64,000 nucleotides of DNA from Paraburkholderia monticola (GCF_001580545.1 NZ_LRBG01000031.1:186001-250000), one strand, 5' to 3'. Positions 36,294 through 46,660 are shown, counted from the stretch's first letter. Made by a program: numbers and translations. The notes: generated by a model from the letters alone, not told the origin.

Positions 36294-36371
36294 TTGCGTT
36301 GTCCTCGAGTGGATCGTCAGGTGAAAAAGCGCGCCGTTGCGTGTCTGAACGATCACATTCGGGCGCACACC

Positions 36372-36403
36372 TCGCAAGCCACTTTTTTTCACAACGCATA
36401 TGA
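36372..36403 (-). promoter_or_regulatory. Regulon promoter 4 (NHL copy 2, A-tract type)
   Basis: In the gene's direction: TCAT-ATGCGTT-GTGA, AAAAAAAGTGGC, then TTGCGA as -35; 32 bp overall. The -10 is weak (TGATCG at about 16 bp). Confidence 0.6.
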
Positions 36404-36442
36404 CCGCGTTCATGCGCACCTGCGCTCGCGCGGTCATGAGGA

Positions 36443-37411
36443 CTATGCCGGCTCGACGCCTGCCTTGCGGAATATCTCGCGCCACATGGGCACTTCCAGT
36501 TCGATGCGGCGCTGGACCGCATCGCCGTCGAGATGCAGCGGAAAGAGTCCCATCTGCTCGAGGCTCGCGCGGCATGCCGGGTCCGCGATCGCCTTCGCGG
36601 AGGCATCCTGGAGCCTCGCCACGACGTCGGCGGGCGTTGCCGCGGGGACTGACAGGCAGGTCCAGATCGTGACGTTGTAGTCGGGCACGCCGGCCTCGGC
36701 GATGGTCGGTACGTCGGGGAAATTCTTCAGCCGCTTGATGCCCGTGACGCCGAGCGCGCGCAGCTTGCCCGACTCGATATTGCCGGTCACGTCGGTGACG
36801 CTGCCGAACATCATGTCGGCGAAGCCGCTCAGCAGCGCGAGCGTGTCCTCGCCGCCGCCCTTGTAGGGCACGCTCAGAATCTTCGCGCCCGTGCGCGACA
36901 TGAACTCGCGCGTGCACAGGTCGAGCGGACTGCCGAGGCCGCCCGTCGCGTTCGTGAGCTTGTTGGGATTCGCGCGCGCGTATTCGATCAGTTCCTTCAC
37001 CGAGTGAATCGGCAACTGCGGCCGCACGGTCAGCACGAACTCCTGTTCCGACAGCAGGGAAACTGGCCTCAGGTCGCTGTTCTTGAATCCGGGGGTGCGG
37101 TAGATCAGCGGATTGATCTCGAAGAACGTGCTCACGCCGAGCAGCATCGTGTAGCCGTCGGGGCGCGACTTCGCGACATAGGCCGTGGCGATGTTGCCGC
37201 CCGCGCCGCCCTGCCCCTGCACGATCACGGGACGGCCGAGAATCTGCCCGAGCGTCTTCGCGACGATGCGCGCCTGGGCCTCGCCCGAGCCGCCGGGGAA
37301 GCCGACCACGAGCCGGATCGGGCCGTCCGGAAATGCCGCCAGCGCCGCGGGCATCCAGCCCAGCAGCACCGGCGCGCCGAGCGCCGCCACGAATCTGCGT
37401 CTCCTCATCAT
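36443..37411 (-). CDS. Bug-family receptor (PGGSGEAQAR type)
   Basis: 322 residues. I start at MMRRRRFVAALGAPVLLGWM, behind GGAGGCAATC. Mature start AFPDGPIRLVVGFPGG; pocket loop GGSGEAQARIVAKTLG; GQGGAGGNIATAYVAKS; STFFEINPLIYRTPGFK; VPYKGGGEDTLALLSGFADM. Final gene of a minus-strand unit TauD - SMP-30 - SDR - Bug behind regulon promoter 5, with an 86-base gap after the SDR gene. This unit pairs a receptor with a full set of candidate catabolic enzymes. Confidence 0.92.
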   Translation of the reverse strand: MMRRRRFVAALGAPVLLGWMPAALAAFPDGPIRLVVGFPGGSGEAQARIVAKTLGQILGRPVIVQGQGGAGGNIATAYVAKSRPDGYTMLLGVSTFFEINPLIYRTPGFKNSDLRPVSLLSEQEFVLTVRPQLPIHSVKELIEYARANPNKLTNATGGLGSPLDLCTREFMSRTGAKILSVPYKGGGEDTLALLSGFADMMFGSVTDVTGNIESGKLRALGVTGIKRLKNFPDVPTIAEAGVPDYNVTIWTCLSVPAATPADVVARLQDASAKAIADPACRASLEQMGLFPLHLDGDAVQRRIELEVPMWREIFRKAGVEPA

Positions 37412-37497
37412 GATTGCCTCCATCCAGTCTTGTGATTGTAATAGTCAGTCAGACCGTGCGCGGCCCGGGCGTGGCCGTTTGGTGCATGGCGTGGGGC

Positions 37498-38352
<855 letters not shown>

Positions 38353-38420
38353 GTGAACACTCCTTCAATACGGGACACGCGCAGAGCCGCAACGAACATG
38401 TCGTGCGGATACCTCGATGC

Positions 38421-39275
38421 TCATGGCCAGCCTGCGCCCGGTACGTCGACTTCGATGGTTTCGATGCAGCCGTCGCGCAGGTGCGCCATCTGCGGACCGC
38501 TGGAGGTGTTGGTGACGATGTAAAGCGTACGCCGTTGCGGGCCGCCGAGCGCGCACGTATAGGCGCCGCGCCCCGGCTCGAAGGTGATTTCGCGCTCGAT
38601 GCGCCCGCCCTCGAACACGCGCCGCACGCGCTTGCCGAACGGGTCCGCGACCCACACGGCCCCCTCGGCATCGAGCGCGAGGCCATCGGGGTTGCAGCCC
38701 TCGATCTGCGCGAAATAGCGGTGATTGTGCAGATCGCCGTTGGCGTCGATATCGAACATGCTGAGCCGGTGCGCGAAGGTTTCGCCGACGATCAGATGCT
38801 GTTCGTCGGGCGTGATCACCATGCCGTTCGGAAAACTGACTTCCGTGCCGGTCGGATGAATCGAGCCATCCGGGTCCACGCGGATGATGCGGGTGAGCCG
38901 CGGCTCGGCGCCGTTGTTCTTGTCGTAGCCGAAGTTGCCGACGTAGGCGCGGCCATGACGGTCGATCACCATGTCGTTGCAGGGGCCGCCCGCCACGTCG
39001 GACAGATCGGCGACGAGCCGCGTGCTGCCGTCGTCGTTGATTGCCAGCAGCCGGCGGTCGAGCATCGACACCACGAGCGCCGTGCCGTCGGGCAGAAAGC
39101 CGAGCCCCGATGGACGTTTCGGCACCTGCGCCAGTACCTGCGTGTGTCCCTGCTGGTCGATGGTCTGCACCTGGTAGGTATAGAGATCGGAGAACCAGAG
39201 TCGATCCTCCCGCCAGCGCGCGCCCTCGGCGAACGACAGACCGGTGAGGATGGTTTGCGTATGCGGTCCCGGCAT
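38421..39275 (-). CDS. SMP-30/gluconolactonase-like protein, copy 2
   Basis: 284 residues from MPGPHTQTILTGLSFAEGAR, behind GAGGTCATC. Likely ligands are Glu in SFAEGARW, Asn in GPCNDMVID and Asp in GCNPDGLALD. Roughly residues 50-250 are almost the same DNA as copy 1 (29164), with only scattered silent changes such as GTGGATCCG versus GTGGACCCG. The first 50 and last 40 residues differ clearly. Second gene of the promoter-5 unit, between TauD and SDR genes. Confidence 0.88.
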   Translation of the reverse strand: MPGPHTQTILTGLSFAEGARWREDRLWFSDLYTYQVQTIDQQGHTQVLAQVPKRPSGLGFLPDGTALVVSMLDRRLLAINDDGSTRLVADLSDVAGGPCNDMVIDRHGRAYVGNFGYDKNNGAEPRLTRIIRVDPDGSIHPTGTEVSFPNGMVITPDEQHLIVGETFAHRLSMFDIDANGDLHNHRYFAQIEGCNPDGLALDAEGAVWVADPFGKRVRRVFEGGRIEREITFEPGRGAYTCALGGPQRRTLYIVTNTSSGPQMAHLRDGCIETIEVDVPGAGWP

Positions 39276-39364
39276 GATGACCTCGGCTGGAGCGGGGAAG
39301 AACCTTGCGGTCCGGATTGACGACGGCGTGCGGTCCGCCGCGAGGGAAGCGGCGCGCGCTGCGC

Positions 39365-40261
39365 CTACCCGACGGTCTCGCTGTGCTTCGGACGCGACCA
39401 CGACAGGTCGTCGATCGTCGAGGCCCGGTGCATCTCACGCACGTCGGTGTCCGGATAGTGCCGGCGCGCGCGATGCATGAGCGAGCGGTTATCCCACATC
39501 ACCAGGTCGCGCACGGACCACTGATGCGTATAGACGAATTGCGGCTGCGTCGCGAATTCGGTCAGCTCGCGCAACAGATCGAGCCCTTCGGGCACCGGCC
39601 AGCCGATCACATGCGACGCGTGACCGGACAGATAGAGCGACTTGCGCCCAGAGATCGGATGGCGGCGGACGAGCTTCTTTTGCGTCGGCGTGAAGCGCGC
39701 GCGCTCGGCTTCGTCGAACTCCGTGAAGCCCGCGACCGCGCGCGAATGCATGACGTCGTGCTCGAGCACGAGGTCCTCGACCATCTCGCGCAGTTCCTCG
39801 GGCAACGCGTCGTAGGCTTCGCGCATATCGGCGAACTGCGTCTGCCCGCCGCGCTTGGCGACCGTATAGGACAGCAGCATCGAATAGCGGTTCGGCGTCG
39901 GCAGATACGAACCGTCCGTATGCCAGCGACGGCTGCTGAGAAAGTTCATGCGGCGGCGATCGCCAGCGGGAAACGTGCGGTTATCGCGGTCGAGATTCGA
40001 AATGTCGGAGACCATCGGCGAGAGCCTGTGATCCTCCACGGCGGTATGAAACGACACGACCGGCTGCAGTGGGCCGAAATTCGCGCTGAACGCCAGCAGC
40101 TGGCTGTCGTCGATGTACTGGCCCGGAAAGATCAGGACCGGGTAGGTGCCGCTCGCCTGCTCGATCTCTTCGATCTGCGTGTCACTCAGCGGCCGGCTCA
40201 GATCCAGTCCGTGGATGCGCGCGGCGACCGTTGGATGCGCTGCCTCGATGTCAAGACTCAT
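39365..40261 (-). CDS. TauD/TfdA-family 2-oxoglutarate dioxygenase, copy 1
   Basis: 298 residues from MSLDIEAAHPTVAARIHGLD, behind CCGAGGAATCACC. Iron ligands H114-x-D116 (RRWHTDGSYL) and the distal His near 263 (DNRSLMHRARRHY); 2-oxoglutarate-binding Arg in DVREMHRAS. The family hydroxylates small acids or sulfonates, often releasing sulfite, an aldehyde or a phenol. The four copies here share a long block (ISGRKSLYLSGHASHV, LLRELTEFATQPQFVY) but differ in the substrate-side segment. First gene of the promoter-5 unit and therefore probably the pathway's first step. Confidence 0.9.
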   Translation of the reverse strand: MSLDIEAAHPTVAARIHGLDLSRPLSDTQIEEIEQASGTYPVLIFPGQYIDDSQLLAFSANFGPLQPVVSFHTAVEDHRLSPMVSDISNLDRDNRTFPAGDRRRMNFLSSRRWHTDGSYLPTPNRYSMLLSYTVAKRGGQTQFADMREAYDALPEELREMVEDLVLEHDVMHSRAVAGFTEFDEAERARFTPTQKKLVRRHPISGRKSLYLSGHASHVIGWPVPEGLDLLRELTEFATQPQFVYTHQWSVRDLVMWDNRSLMHRARRHYPDTDVREMHRASTIDDLSWSRPKHSETVG

Positions 40262-40346
40262 GGTGATTCCTCGGTTACGTTTTGCCATTGGACTGCTGCG
40301 ACGCCTGTCGCCTGCATGGTTTTGCGTCGCACACCGGAACATCGTT

Positions 40347-40402
40347 ATCGTAGGCGCGGCGATTTCGTCCTCACAAGACAGATTTATTCACAGCGCGCGT
40401 GA
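40347..40402 (-). promoter_or_regulatory. Regulon promoter 5 (TauD/SMP-30/SDR/Bug unit)
   Basis: In the gene's direction: TCAC-GCGCGCT-GTGA (40402-40388), -35 TTGTGA (40376-40371), 18-bp spacer, -10 TACGAT (40352-40347). Perfect 4-bp arms. Confidence 0.78.
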
Positions 40403-40602
40403 CGTGCGGGCGTTTGACATCGTCCGATGGAGCACATATCCGCAGCAACCCGACTGGACGCGCACGTACAGTGCTGTACGCTAGTCATCGATGAATACGC
40501 ACGCCGCGTGCGCTTTGATCACACCAGATGTGCAGCCGGCGCACACGGCCCGGCGAACATCGAACAAGACAAGTCGCTCTTCCCCGTACGCATGGAGGCA
40601 CC

Positions 40603-41493
40603 ATGAACTTCCGGCTGCGACAGATGGAAATTTTTCGGTCGGTCATGCTGACCGGATCGATCAACGGTGCCGCGAAACTGCTGTTCATTTCACAACCCGC
40701 GGTGAGCCGGATCATTTCGCACACCGAGCAAACACTCGGACTCAAGCTGTTCAGCCGCGCCAAGGGCAAGCTGATTCCCACGCCCGAAGGCATCGCGCTG
40801 TTCCGCCAGGTGGACGAGTTCTACGATCATGCCCTACAGGTGAACAACTTCGCACGTGATCTCGCGCAGGGCGCGACCGGTACGCTGAACCTGTCGTCGA
40901 GCCCATGCCTTAGCTACTCGATGATGCCGCTCGCCATCTCGCGCTTCGTGGCGCGCTATCCGAAGATTCGCGTCGTCTATCACACCACGCTGCTCAACGA
41001 CATGGCGATCGAGGTGCTCAGCAACAAGGTCGACGTCGCGGTCGCTGTGATGCCGATCCAGCACGTCAACCTGAAGGTAGAGGTGTTCACGTCCGGCAAG
41101 ATGGCCTGTGTTCTGCCGCAAGGGCATGCGCTGGAACGCGAGGCGTCGCTGTCATTGGCGGACGTGGCGCGCTATCCGCTGATCGCCCATCACCCCGGCA
41201 TCCTGTTCGGCAAGATCGTGACCGCGGCCTTTCACGATGCCGGGCTCGAACTGCGCTCGCGCATCGACGTCTTCCAGACCGACGTCGCGTGCTCGCTCGT
41301 GCGGGCAGGCGCGGGCATCGCGATCGTCGACGAATACACGGCAAGCGCGGGAGCGTGGTCCGATCTCGTCGTGCGGCCGCTTGCGCAGGCCATCACGCTC
41401 ACGCCATGCATCGTGCGCTCGGCGTTCGATCGCGAGGGCAATCACGCCGACAAGTTCGTCGAGATCCTGCGCAGCGAAAACACGCGTCATTGA
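40603..41493 (+). CDS. LysR-family regulator A
   Basis: 296 residues behind GGAGGCACC. N-terminal winged helix (MNFRLRQMEIFRSVMLTGSI, AAKLLFISQPAVSRIISHTE) and a periplasmic-binding-like effector domain (LNLSSSPCLSYSMMPLAISR; VDVAVAVMPIQHVNLKVEVF). It is divergent from the TauD unit, the classic position for a LysR activator acting at a shared intergenic site, where regulon promoter 5 lies. It is one of two LysR genes that could control the whole regulon; which one does so is not shown by sequence. Confidence 0.92.
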   Translation: MNFRLRQMEIFRSVMLTGSINGAAKLLFISQPAVSRIISHTEQTLGLKLFSRAKGKLIPTPEGIALFRQVDEFYDHALQVNNFARDLAQGATGTLNLSSSPCLSYSMMPLAISRFVARYPKIRVVYHTTLLNDMAIEVLSNKVDVAVAVMPIQHVNLKVEVFTSGKMACVLPQGHALEREASLSLADVARYPLIAHHPGILFGKIVTAAFHDAGLELRSRIDVFQTDVACSLVRAGAGIAIVDEYTASAGAWSDLVVRPLAQAITLTPCIVRSAFDREGNHADKFVEILRSENTRH

Positions 41494-41527
41494 CCTCGCG
41501 CACCGGCCTCGCCAACCCGCGACGAGG

Positions 41528-41581
41528 TCACATCGTGTGTGCGTTTATTGCGCTTGAGCGCCGGTGACGGGCTCGTAGAAT
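41528..41581 (+). promoter_or_regulatory. Regulon promoter 6 (SMP-30 copy 3)
   Basis: TCAC-ATCGTGT-GTGC (41528-41542), -35 TTGAGC (41554-41559), 16-bp spacer, -10 TAGAAT (41576-41581). 32 bp from dyad start to -35 end. Confidence 0.68.
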
Positions 41582-41646
41582 CGGACCGCAGAGTCATTCT
41601 GTCCGTCCTTCTACCCGCTCTCCGACCGCTACGCAGCGAGGCCAAC

Positions 41647-42519
41647 ATGAGTGCGATTCGACGCGTCACGCAAACCACCGACATCCTCGGCGAATGCCCG
41701 TTATGGAGTGAAGCCGAGCAGGCGCTGTACTGGATCGACATCCGCCGGCCGGCGGTCCAGCGCTGGCATCCGGCCACCGATGCGATGCGCTACTGGCCGA
41801 TGCCCGACCTCGTCGGCTCGATCGCGCTGTGCGGCGACGGCCGCGTGCTCGTCGCCTCGCGTTCGCTGCACTATCTCGACACGCGCACGGGCGAGCTGAC
41901 GCGCATTGCGAACCAGCGTGCCGAGGATCCCGCCTTACGCTTCAACGACGGCAAATGCGACCGGCAGGGCCGCTTCTGGGTCGGCACGATGAACGACCGC
42001 ACGCGCGAGCCGGTCGGCGAGCTGTATCGCGTCGACGGCCACGGTGTGACGAGTGTCGCGACCGGCGTGCGCGTGCCCAACGGCACCTGCTTCAGCCCCG
42101 ACGGCCGCACGATGTACTGCGCCGACTCGGATCTGCAAACGATCTTCGCCTATGCGCTCGATCCCGACTCTGGCGCGCTCGGCGCGCGTCGCGAGTTCGC
42201 GCGGACCACACTGCCCGCGGTGCCCGACGGCGCCACCGTCGATGAGGATGGCTTCATCTGGCTCGCCGAATACGGCGGCTGGCGCGTCACGCGCTATGCG
42301 CCGGACGGCAGCGTCGAGCGCGTCGTCGAGATGCCGGTGCAGAATCCCACCAGTTGTACGTTCGGCGGTCCTGATCTGGACATCCTGTACATCACGACCG
42401 CGTCGCAGCGCCTCTCGAAGGATGAGCTGGCCAAGCAGCCGCTAGCCGGCAGTCTGCTCGCGATCGAACCCGGCGTGCGCGGCTTCGCGGAGCCGAAGTT
42501 CGTCTGCGATCTGTCGTGA
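41647..42519 (+). CDS. SMP-30/arabinolactonase-like protein, copy 3
   Basis: 290 residues from MSAIRRVTQTTDILGECPLW. This copy belongs to the classic regucalcin/L-arabinolactonase branch: ILGECPLWSEAEQALYWIDI with Glu ligand, ALRFNDGKCDRQGRFWVG, VRVPNGTCFSPDGRTMY and AVPDGATVDEDGFIWLAEYG with Asp. No signal peptide. Monocistronic with its own regulon promoter, converging on the Bug gene at 42566. It probably opens a sugar-acid-type lactone; the substrate is not known. Confidence 0.9.
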   Translation: MSAIRRVTQTTDILGECPLWSEAEQALYWIDIRRPAVQRWHPATDAMRYWPMPDLVGSIALCGDGRVLVASRSLHYLDTRTGELTRIANQRAEDPALRFNDGKCDRQGRFWVGTMNDRTREPVGELYRVDGHGVTSVATGVRVPNGTCFSPDGRTMYCADSDLQTIFAYALDPDSGALGARREFARTTLPAVPDGATVDEDGFIWLAEYGGWRVTRYAPDGSVERVVEMPVQNPTSCTFGGPDLDILYITTASQRLSKDELAKQPLAGSLLAIEPGVRGFAEPKFVCDLS

Positions 42520-42565
42520 GGGGCGAGGATCGAGGGCCGCCGTCGAAGCGCCGGTCGGCCCGTCC

Positions 42566-43546
42566 TCATTGCTGCTGCAGCGTCCCCGACTTCTTCAGCA
42601 CCGCACGCCATATCTCCGTTTCCGATACGATCCGCTTCGACAGTTCTTCGCCCGTGCTGCTGGTTGGGAAAAAACCGATCCGGTCGAAGCCGGTCTGCAC
42701 GTCCGGCGAGGCCATCGTCGTCACGATTGCCGCATGGAGCTTGGCGACGATCGCGGGCGGCGTCGACGACGGCACGGACAGGCAGTTCCAGACCGTGAAG
42801 TCGTAGCCGGCGAGTCCCGCTTCGGCGATGGTCGGCAGATCGGGAAAATGCGGCAGGCGCCGGTTGCCCGTCACGCACAGCGCGCGCATCTTGCCCGACT
42901 GGATACCGGCCGTCACATCGGCGACGCCGCCGAACAGCATGTCGGCGAACCCGCCGAGCACCGCGAGCGTATCTTCGCCGCCGCCCTTGTACGGCACGTT
43001 CAGGATTTGCGCGCCGGTGCGCACCATGAACTCCTTCGCGATGAGGTCGAGCGGACTGCCGAGCCCCGCGGTCGCATTGGTCACCTTGCCCGGATGCTGC
43101 TTCGCGTACGCGATCAGCTCCTGCAGCGAATGAATCGGCAACGACGCATTGACGACCAGCACGAACGGCTGCTCCGAAATCACGCTGACCGGTTGCAAAT
43201 CCGCGGGCTGATAGCCGATGTCCTTGTAGATCATCGGATTCGTTTCGAAGAACGTGCTCACGCCGAGCAGCAGCGTGTAGCCGTCGCCGCGCGACTTCGC
43301 GACATAGGCGGCCGCGATGTTGCCGCCGGCGCCGGGATGCGCCTCGACGATCACCGGCTGCTTGAGCACCTCGCCCAGCCGCTTCGCGACGATCCGCGCC
43401 TCGGCCTCGCCCGCTCCGGCCGGAAACGCGATGACGATGCGAATGGGACTGTCCGGATAGTCGGCGCGCGCCGCCGGCATCCAGCCGAGCAGCAGCGGTG
43501 CCCCCACGGACCCCAATGAGATCAGAAGCCGGCGCCGCGTCAGCAT
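42566..43546 (-). CDS. Bug-family receptor (PAGAGEAEAR type), linked to TctAB
   Basis: 326 residues. Signal peptide MLTRRRLLISLGSVGAPLLL; pocket loop FPAGAGEAEARIVAKRLG; HPGAGGNIAAAYVAKSRGDG; STFFETNPMIYKDIGYQP; VPYKGGGEDTLAVLGGFADM. Ribosome site GGGAGACACATC. Last gene of hydratase - decarboxylase-like - TctB - TctA - Bug, so it is the only receptor in the window directly linked to a permease and is the best candidate for the cognate receptor. Confidence 0.93.
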   Translation of the reverse strand: MLTRRRLLISLGSVGAPLLLGWMPAARADYPDSPIRIVIAFPAGAGEAEARIVAKRLGEVLKQPVIVEAHPGAGGNIAAAYVAKSRGDGYTLLLGVSTFFETNPMIYKDIGYQPADLQPVSVISEQPFVLVVNASLPIHSLQELIAYAKQHPGKVTNATAGLGSPLDLIAKEFMVRTGAQILNVPYKGGGEDTLAVLGGFADMLFGGVADVTAGIQSGKMRALCVTGNRRLPHFPDLPTIAEAGLAGYDFTVWNCLSVPSSTPPAIVAKLHAAIVTTMASPDVQTGFDRIGFFPTSSTGEELSKRIVSETEIWRAVLKKSGTLQQQ

Positions 43547-43634
43547 AGATGTGTCTCCCGGGCTGTTCAGTGCGTCTCGTCGTCCCGGCAGCGACCGCCC
43601 TCGCGCCGGGCCGCCGCGCTCGCCATGGACGCGC

Positions 43635-45194
43635 TCATACGTTGTCTTGAGATGTAGGCCGCGACGACCCCGTCATGCGAAATTTTCTCGGCCGTGCCTT
43701 GCGCCGGCGTATCGCGCCACGAATCGCGAAGCCGACCTGCAGCAGGATCAGCAACGCCGAGGCGCCGATGAAGACCGCGCTGATCGGCCGCTGGATGAAG
43801 ATGCCGATGTCGCCGCGCGAGAGCAGCACGGCGCGCCGGAAATTGTCTTCGACCATCGGGCCCAGCACGAAACCGAGCAGGATCGGCGCGACCGGAAATT
43901 CGAGCGCGAGCAGCACGGCACCGATCACGCCGAACGCGAGCACCTCGCCGACCTCGAAAAGACTATTGTTGGTGCTGTACACGCCGACCGCGATGAACAG
44001 CAGCGCCGAGGGAAACAGGTAGCGGTACGGCACGCGCAGAAACTTCACCCAGATGCCGATCAGCGGCACGTTCAGCAGCATCAGCAGAATATTGCCGACC
44101 CAGAAGCTCGCTACCAGCCCCCAGAACAGATCGGCGTGATCGGTGATCAACTGCGGGCCGGGCTGGATGCCCTGGATCATCAGGGCACCGAGAATCAGCG
44201 CCATCACCGCGTCGCCGGGAATGCCGAGGCTCATGGTCGGAATGAAGTCGACCTGGGTCTTCGAGTGCGACGCGGCTTCCGGTGCCGCCACGCCTTCGAT
44301 CGCCCCCTGCCCGAACTTCTTCGGATTGCGCGAGATCTTCTGCTCGAGCGCGTAGGCGATGAAGGTCGTGATCGTCGAGCCGGTGCCCGGCATGCCGCCG
44401 AACAGCGCACCGATCGCCGTGCCGCGCACCATCGGCAGGAACGCCTGCTTCAACTCCTTCCAGCTCGGCCGCATGTCGCGCAGACGCACCCGCGCGCCGC
44501 CGCTCACCACCTGCAGCCGGTTGACGTTGCGCAGGAAGTCGGCCACGCCGAACAGGCCGAGCGCGAGCGCGACGATCTCGACACCATCGCCGAGCCTTGG
44601 AAAACCAAACGTGAAGCGCATGGTGCCGGTATTGACGTCGGTGCCGACGATGCCGATCAACAGCCCGAACAGCGTCATCGCGACGCCTTTCAGCACCGGT
44701 CCGCGCGACATCGTGCCGCCCGCGAGCAGGCCCAGCAGCATGATCGAGAACAGCTCGGCGGGCCCGAACTTGAAGGCGATGCTGACGAGCAGCGGCGACG
44801 CGAAGACCATCAGCGCGATGCCGCACGAAGCCGCGAAGAACGACGAGATCATCGCGATGCCAAGCGCCGTGCCGCCCTTGCCCTGGCGCGTGAGCGGATA
44901 GCCGTCGAGACAGGTCACCGCGTGCGGCGGGTGGCATGGCAGGTTCAGCAGAATCGCGCCGATCGCGCCGCCGTATTGCGAGCCGTAGAAGATGCCAGCC
45001 AGCATCATGATCGCCGGCACGGGGTGCATCGTGTAGGTGAGCGGCAGCAGCATCGAGATGGCGGAGAGCGGACCCATGCCGGGCAGCACGCCGATCAGGT
45101 TGCCGACTACCACGCCGAAGAACGACCACGCGAGATTGTGCAGCTCGAGCGCGACGCCAAAGCCGTACCAGAGATCGACGAGAGACTGGGTCAT
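43635..45194 (-). CDS. TctA-family large permease subunit
   Basis: 519 residues with about 11-12 transmembrane helices. Family signatures IGVLPGMGPLSAISMLLPL near the N-terminus and FGGMPGTGSTITTFIAYALE in the middle are clear, as is GSQYGGAIGAILLNLPCHPP. Forms the inner-membrane channel of a tripartite tricarboxylate transporter, an ion-gradient-driven importer. It starts 6 bases after the tctB stop. The only complete permease pair in the window despite eight receptors. Confidence 0.94.
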   Translation of the reverse strand: MTQSLVDLWYGFGVALELHNLAWSFFGVVVGNLIGVLPGMGPLSAISMLLPLTYTMHPVPAIMMLAGIFYGSQYGGAIGAILLNLPCHPPHAVTCLDGYPLTRQGKGGTALGIAMISSFFAASCGIALMVFASPLLVSIAFKFGPAELFSIMLLGLLAGGTMSRGPVLKGVAMTLFGLLIGIVGTDVNTGTMRFTFGFPRLGDGVEIVALALGLFGVADFLRNVNRLQVVSGGARVRLRDMRPSWKELKQAFLPMVRGTAIGALFGGMPGTGSTITTFIAYALEQKISRNPKKFGQGAIEGVAAPEAASHSKTQVDFIPTMSLGIPGDAVMALILGALMIQGIQPGPQLITDHADLFWGLVASFWVGNILLMLLNVPLIGIWVKFLRVPYRYLFPSALLFIAVGVYSTNNSLFEVGEVLAFGVIGAVLLALEFPVAPILLGFVLGPMVEDNFRRAVLLSRGDIGIFIQRPISAVFIGASALLILLQVGFAIRGAIRRRKARPRKFRMTGSSRPTSQDNV

Positions 45195-45200
45195 GGTCGT

Positions 45201-45701
45201 CTAGCCCCATTGAAACAGTGGAAACTGCAGCGACAGCGCCCACCAGAACACCGCCACGCATAGCGCGGTCATCGCCGCCGCGAGCAGCAACGCTCGCCAC
45301 ACGGTGTTCTGGCGATCGCCGAGCGCCGAGATGAACACGACCGCGAAAGTCGCCGGCAGGAGCCCGCCGTAATGGCCGAGCACGATGAACGCGACGAGGC
45401 TGCCGAGAATGAAGCACCACGCCTTGCCTTCGGGCGGCAGCTTGCGTTCGCCCTGCTGCACCGGCGTGTATTTGGCCACCACCGCAATCGCGATGCCGGT
45501 GCAGGCGAGTGCCGCGCCGACCGCGACGGGGAAGAAGCCCGGCCCCATCTGGGTCAGACTGCCGATGCTGTAGCGCACGCCGCCGTATATCGCACCGAGC
45601 CCGATCAGCAGCATCAGCATGCCGCTGTAGTAGTCCCGGCGCCGGGTGTTGACGTATTCGATTGCGCCGCCCTCTTCCGTCTGTGCTGTCTGCGAACTCA
45701 T
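45201..45701 (-). CDS. TctB-family small permease subunit
   Basis: 166 residues from MSSQTAQTEEGGAIEYVNTR, behind AGGAGAACACACG. Four predicted transmembrane helices: YYSGMLMLLIGLGAIYGGVR, FFPVAVGAALACTGIAIAVV, WCFILGSLVAFIVLGHYGGL with following segment, and a C-terminal pair around LLLAAAMTALCVAVFWWALS. The MGPGFFP motif after helix 1 is typical of TctB. Stands between the decarboxylase-like gene and tctA in one operon. Confidence 0.9.
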   Translation of the reverse strand: MSSQTAQTEEGGAIEYVNTRRRDYYSGMLMLLIGLGAIYGGVRYSIGSLTQMGPGFFPVAVGAALACTGIAIAVVAKYTPVQQGERKLPPEGKAWCFILGSLVAFIVLGHYGGLLPATFAVVFISALGDRQNTVWRALLLAAAMTALCVAVFWWALSLQFPLFQWG

Positions 45702-45715
45702 CGTGTGTTCTCCTG

Positions 45716-46582
45716 CTACGCCGCGCCGAGGAAGCGGCGCGTCAGCGCGTCGAACGCGGGCACGCCGGTCGCCTCTTCGAGCAAGGCTTTCGGCGCCTGA
45801 TCCGGCAGCTCCAGCGACAACGCGCCGGCCCTGACCGCCTGCATGCTGTCGTGAAGTGCCTTGAGCGCCACCGAGAAAGTCTGGTGTCCGGCCGACCACG
45901 CCTTGATGCGGCGGGTGGCCAGATAAGCGGGATCGCAGAGCGGCGCGGGCGCCCCCGCCATCAACAGCGGCAGCTTCACGGCCGCGGCGATCGCGTCGAT
46001 CTCTTCGCGCTTGCGCGGTCCCGGCAGGAACAGCGCGTCGACGCCGGCCGCCTCGAACGCCTTGAAGCGCGCAACCGCATCCTCGATGCCGTTGACCGTG
46101 GCCGCGCTCGTGCGACCCATCACCAGCAGGTCCGAATCGCCGCGCGCAGCCACCGCGGCCTCGATCTTCGCGACCGCCTCGTCGAACGGCGACAACTGCA
46201 CCGCGCCCGAGGGGCCGAACGGGCGCGGCAACAGCGTGTCTTCGATGGTGACCGCCGCCGCGCCCGCGCGATCGAGTTCGTGCACCGTGCGCATCACCGA
46301 GAGCGCATTGCCGTAGCCGTGATCGCCGTCGACGACGAGCGGCACGTCGGACACACGCGTGCAGCGATGCACCTGCTCGGCAAGCTCGCTCAACGTGAGC
46401 AGGATCAGATCGGGCGCGCCGAGCACCGCGTACGAAGCGAGCGATCCGCCCATCAGCGCCGCCTCGTAGCCGAGCTGGCTGGCAAGACGCGCGGAGATCG
46501 GATCGAACACCGTCGCCATTGTCACGCAACGTTCACTGTCCAGAATCGCGCGCAGGCGCTGGCGTTGAGTCAGGGATCCCAT
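45716..46582 (-). CDS. PEP mutase/isocitrate lyase-family, oxaloacetate decarboxylase-like
   Basis: 288 residues from the second ATG (MGSLTQRQRLRAILDSERCV). AGGAGG lies only one base before the first ATG but 9-10 bases before this one. The metal site reads PLVVDGDHGYGNALSVMRTV and VTIEDTLLPRPFGPSGAVQL, followed by LVMGRTSAATVNGIEDAVAR. These blocks match the Pseudomonas PA4872-type oxaloacetate decarboxylase rather than isocitrate lyase, whose KKCGH loop is absent. Predicted to cleave a 2-keto diacid or related compound. Second gene of the promoter-7 operon. Confidence 0.82.
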   Translation of the reverse strand: MGSLTQRQRLRAILDSERCVTMATVFDPISARLASQLGYEAALMGGSLASYAVLGAPDLILLTLSELAEQVHRCTRVSDVPLVVDGDHGYGNALSVMRTVHELDRAGAAAVTIEDTLLPRPFGPSGAVQLSPFDEAVAKIEAAVAARGDSDLLVMGRTSAATVNGIEDAVARFKAFEAAGVDALFLPGPRKREEIDAIAAAVKLPLLMAGAPAPLCDPAYLATRRIKAWSAGHQTFSVALKALHDSMQAVRAGALSLELPDQAPKALLEEATGVPAFDALTRRFLGAA

Positions 46583-46660
46583 CGAAAGCATTCCTCCTTG
46601 CGGTTCGGCGCGCGCTACGTTTCGCGGATTGCCTGTCGCTGATGCGGCGCGCGCGTCGGG

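Noticed and set aside
43551..45263. 570-codon plus-strand frame rich in Arg, His and Gln
   Set aside because: It is the exact antisense of tctA. TctA shows conserved PGMGP and PGTGS motifs and transmembrane helices.
45716..46582. Isocitrate lyase or methylisocitrate lyase
   Set aside because: The catalytic Cys loop (KKCGH type) is absent and the conserved blocks match the oxaloacetate-decarboxylase-like branch.
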